A DNA stretch of 6,285 nt from Thermoanaerobaculales bacterium (lineage in GTDB: Bacteria; Acidobacteriota; Thermoanaerobaculia; Thermoanaerobaculales; Sulfomarinibacteraceae), in assembly GCA_029938595.1 (NCBI GenBank), contig JAOZUP010000251.1:1-6285 (forward strand), read 5' to 3'. How positions within the stretch are numbered: the stretch's first letter is position 1; each line of letters starts with the position of its first letter. Made by a program: the position numbers and the translations under genes. Positions 3,551-6,285 of this stretch are shown here, in pieces. The notes below the pieces were generated by a model. The model saw only the letters and a program-made list of their open reading frames with translations. It was not told where the DNA came from and made no database searches.

Positions 3551-6285
3551 TTAAAGCAGCCGTTCATCCGCGTCCTCGCTCAGCGCTATCACCGTTCTGA
3601 AGAGGGCTCGGACGATCTCGATGTTGTTGGACAGGAGGTCGAAGAAATCCTCTGCCTCGATGATCAGCACCCGGGTGTCGGTGACAGCGACTGCGTCGCC
3701 CAGCCGCGGCCTGCCGCTCAGGATGTCGTGGACCCCGAATCGGCCGCTGGGGCCGATGACGGCGCCCTTCTCGTCGTCGACATCGAGTCCGACCCTGCCT
3801 TCAATCACACAGTAGAGGCCGTCGGCGGGATCGCCACGACGGAAGATAACCTCTGATTTCTCATACGTCTGTTCGCTCGCGATCGCCGCCAACCGCAACA
3901 CCTCTTCGGCGTTGCAGTGGGCGAAGAGATCCACGCCCTGGAGAAAGACCATCATCTCGATCTGTGCCATGGGGGCCATGTCCCTGTCTCCTCCCTTTGC
4001 GATCACTCCTCGGGTCCGCAACCCGCCCTCGACTCGCCGGCTGACCCAGGCGGCCGTCTCCCGCACCATCGGGTCCTCCGCCTCCTCCGCCAGGGAACTC
4101 ACCAGGGGGTACAGAGCGACGATCTCCTCGTTCCACACGTTGTGGAGGGCCGCGAGGATGATGCCGACAGCGCTTGGATCGTTCCTTGGATCGATGCGAA
4201 TCAGGCGATCGAGAGTCTGTTCAGGCGACTGGAGGCTGATATCGAAGAAGAGCTTTGCTCTCCGCAGCTTGTCCTCCGGAGGCGCGTCATCGATGACCGC
4301 AAAAACATCGCGCCGAACAGATCCCGACAACGTGTTGTCGAGGTACTCGAGAGCCCGGGCGCGGAGGTTGGGCTGGCCGCTGAGGAGGCTGCGCTGGGCC
4401 GCCCGAACATCCTCGGGATCTTCAAGAAGCTCCAGCAGGCCGAAGATGTTGCTGACCTTCCCCGCCATCCGTTGCGCCAACAGTTGTTGTGGAAGGGTCG
4501 GCACCCGTCCGTCCTTCTTCCACACAGCCAGCGGGCCATCGAGGCGCGCCTCGTGAAGCGAGGACACCGCCCACAAATCGGCCAGCAGACGCAGGTACCG
4601 GGCGGTCTCGCGACTGAGTTGCTGGACGATCGTGCGCCGCTTGAAACTGATCTCCTCGTTTCGGGTCCTCATGTAGACCAGCGCCTCGATGATCTTCGAG
4701 CGCAGCATGGCATCGCTGGAGTCGATGTTTTCGACCAGTGTGTCGGCGCCGCTTTGGATCCCGATAAGAGCGATCGTCTTCGGCATCGCCCGCCGCACCC
4801 AAACCTGTTCGTCCGGTGATTTCATAAAGAGCAGCAGTTGCCCGACTGCACTCTCGCCCTGAGCGACAAGAGCATCTCGCGCCTCGTGCTTGAGACGCCG
4901 GTTGGCCATCAACGAGATGAGAATCGTTGCGTACAAGGGGTTGGGTCCGCCGCGGTCGAATCGCAATCGCACGGTGCCGATGGCTGCCCGCACCACCGCG
5001 AGATCGCAATCGTAGAGAAGCTGAACCACGACGTCGCTGGCCGTCGGGTCAGCCACCTGGCCTAGCGCGCGAGCGGTTTCCGCCCGCACCTCCGGATCGT
5101 CGTTGGCGACCAGGTCGGTGAGCACCTCCTCGGCGCGCCGAGCTCCTTCCGCGTCGCCACCGCCAAGGAGGCTTGCCACAGCCGAGGCCCGGATGTGGAG
5201 GTCGTCGTCATCAAGATGATCCAGCGCCAATTTCGCCGCGTGCTCGCCGCGCAGCACGGCAAGGGTTCGCATGGCGCCGGTCCGCACCTCGGCATCGACA
5301 TCGCTCATTGCGCGCTCGACAAGGGGTGCCGCGTCCTCGCGCCCGGTGTCGGCCAAGATTTCGAGGGTCTTTCGGCGGACCTCCGCACTTTCGTGGTGGA
5401 GCAGCAGGGGCGGCACGAGGCGCCCTTCTCCGCTGGTCGACAGCAGCTCGAGGCTGTGCAGCACCTTGCGGGCATCCGAGCTGCCGAGCGACTGCATGAG
5501 GGTCGTCACGGTGGTCACGTCGCTCGGGTCGATTGCAGCATCCGGCTGGATTGTTCCCGATTTCAGACCCTCGCGGAAAGCAGTGACGTACTCGTTCCGC
5601 ACCTTGAGAGTCAGCACCATCCAAGATCCCGCCAGGATGAGCGTCAACACGCTGACGAAGTTCGCCGGCAGAAACCTCAGGGTCAAGAGAATAAGGACTG
5701 CCGCGGCACCCTTGCCGAAGCGCTGGACAAAAACGTCGATAAATGCCTTGGCCTTGACTCGGAGATCCGCCGCCACCGGCATGAAGAGCAGCTCGCGGGT
5801 CACCTGGTCGACCGAGTGGCGGAGGCTGCCCTCACCAACGAAGAGAACCCAGATCAACGGGAAGACCAACGCCGGTACAAATACGATCGCCAGCACCACC
5901 CCAAGCTGGGCGATCAGGACCGTGGACGGAAGCACGCGCATGCCCACGCCGACTCCGAGGGCACGGTGGATCCGCCCGGTGAAAATGAGCTGGAAGAAGA
6001 ACCCCACGACTCCCACCAGGCTCAGGGCGATGCTGAACATCGAGGTGCGTTGATCGAGGGTGTCCGTCGTGATATCCACCCACCAGTTGAACTGCCATTG
6101 CACCAGCTGCCCCACCATGACCGTGGCCAACATGAGGAGGGAGATGAGGGCGAGGAGCCGCGAACCACGCAGAGTCCGCCAACCGCCACGCGCCTCCTCG
6201 TATCGTTCTCGGCGACGACGGGGCGGAGCCGCGGGCTCAGGACCCTTTGCCCTTTCGATGAACACCACCAACAAGGGAACGGCGA
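3551..6285 (-). CDS. Nucleotide-translocase/MFS-like transporter fused to HEAT repeats and a cNMP-binding domain, 5'-truncated
   Basis: The frame is open from the right edge to the TAA at 3553-3551. The first visible residues (AVPLLVVFIERAKG) look like the end of a membrane helix, so the true start lies outside; the TTG at 6274 is not it. Counting from that TTG: an Arg/Glu-rich cytoplasmic loop (11-38); about six hydrophobic segments between 40 and 224; HEAT/armadillo-type helical repeats (~255-750, clearest at 283-430); and a Crp-like cyclic-nucleotide-binding fold (~780-900). The stretch RELLFMPVAADLRVKAKAFID followed by RFGKG resembles the TLC/Npt ATP-ADP translocase family, so I infer a 12-helix transporter whose second half is seen here. 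In the cNMP domain, FRRGDPADGLYCVIEGRVGL is typical. The phosphate-binding cassette is altered, however: FGV replaces FGE, and one residue is inserted after the Pro-Arg. Nucleotide binding is therefore uncertain. No DNA-binding domain follows. Substrate unknown. Confidence 0.87.
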   Translation of the reverse strand, partial: AVPLLVVFIERAKGPEPAAPPRRRRERYEEARGGWRTLRGSRLLALISLLMLATVMVGQLVQWQFNWWVDITTDTLDQRTSMFSIALSLVGVVGFFFQLIFTGRIHRALGVGVGMRVLPSTVLIAQLGVVLAIVFVPALVFPLIWVLFVGEGSLRHSVDQVTRELLFMPVAADLRVKAKAFIDVFVQRFGKGAAAVLILLTLRFLPANFVSVLTLILAGSWMVLTLKVRNEYVTAFREGLKSGTIQPDAAIDPSDVTTVTTLMQSLGSSDARKVLHSLELLSTSGEGRLVPPLLLHHESAEVRRKTLEILADTGREDAAPLVERAMSDVDAEVRTGAMRTLAVLRGEHAAKLALDHLDDDDLHIRASAVASLLGGGDAEGARRAEEVLTDLVANDDPEVRAETARALGQVADPTASDVVVQLLYDCDLAVVRAAIGTVRLRFDRGGPNPLYATILISLMANRRLKHEARDALVAQGESAVGQLLLFMKSPDEQVWVRRAMPKTIALIGIQSGADTLVENIDSSDAMLRSKIIEALVYMRTRNEEISFKRRTIVQQLSRETARYLRLLADLWAVSSLHEARLDGPLAVWKKDGRVPTLPQQLLAQRMAGKVSNIFGLLELLEDPEDVRAAQRSLLSGQPNLRARALEYLDNTLSGSVRRDVFAVIDDAPPEDKLRRAKLFFDISLQSPEQTLDRLIRIDPRNDPSAVGIILAALHNVWNEEIVALYPLVSSLAEEAEDPMVRETAAWVSRRVEGGLRTRGVIAKGGDRDMAPMAQIEMMVFLQGVDLFAHCNAEEVLRLAAIASEQTYEKSEVIFRRGDPADGLYCVIEGRVGLDVDDEKGAVIGPSGRFGVHDILSGRPRLGDAVAVTDTRVLIIEAEDFFDLLSNNIEIVRALFRTVIALSEDADERLL

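Noticed and set aside
3912..4819. Long plus-strand frames opposite the HEAT-repeat part of the transporter gene
   Set aside because: They are low-complexity, Arg/Ser- or His/Gln-rich antisense shadows. The minus-strand frame runs unbroken through the region with recognisable HEAT repeats.
5271..6053. Plus-strand frame of 260 codons opposite the membrane region
   Set aside because: It is Arg/Ser/Thr-rich with no hydrophobic pattern or motif, while the opposite strand encodes membrane helices in the correct frame.

Overview
The window is a GC-rich bacterial segment with five protein genes, two of them cut by the window edges. Non-coding sequence is confined to three repeat-bearing gaps. The gene content suggests an environmental Gram-negative lineage, with Acidobacteriota first and Myxococcota or other former Deltaproteobacteria as alternatives. 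It includes a bacterial tricorn-type S41 protease, a PilZ protein with a degenerate receiver domain, and a nucleotide-translocase-like transporter fused to HEAT repeats and a cyclic-nucleotide-binding domain. This taxonomic guess is inference; no RNA gene or marker protein is present to settle it.

Layout from left to right. Positions 1-1408 (+) hold the C-terminal ~468 residues of a tricorn-like protease, comprising the end of a beta-propeller, a PDZ domain and the S41 core, with the catalytic Ser-His, Ser-Asp and Glu all in place. Its last 20 bases overlap, tail to tail, the end of a PilZ-domain gene at 1389-2186 (-). A 469-base gap (2187-2655) follows between divergent genes. It carries a possible extended -10 promoter for the PilZ gene and, on its right, a heptad-repeat hairpin. 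Next is a 133-residue protein of unknown function with a Cys-Gly-Cys-Pro motif (2656-3057, +). This gene converges on a 67-residue zinc-ribbon-like protein (3140-3343, -), and the 82-base gap between their stops is almost filled by two facing GC-rich hairpins. A second repeat element, a long hairpin with AATTAGG-type heptads, fills 3457-3547. It sits just past the stop of the large transporter-HEAT-cNBD gene (3551-6285, -), whose N-terminus lies beyond the right edge.

The genes do not form one operon. Their orientations are +, -, +, -, - and no shared pathway is visible. The PilZ domain (c-di-GMP) and the cNMP-type domain on the transporter both suggest nucleotide second-messenger sensing, but nothing here links them functionally. 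The most distinctive features are the repeats: two separate hairpin elements built from seven-base units that fit the same loose pattern, GGNATNN, and a third paired palindrome whose two copies differ only by a compensatory base-pair change. I see no defence system, CRISPR array, integrase, transposase, tRNA or rRNA.
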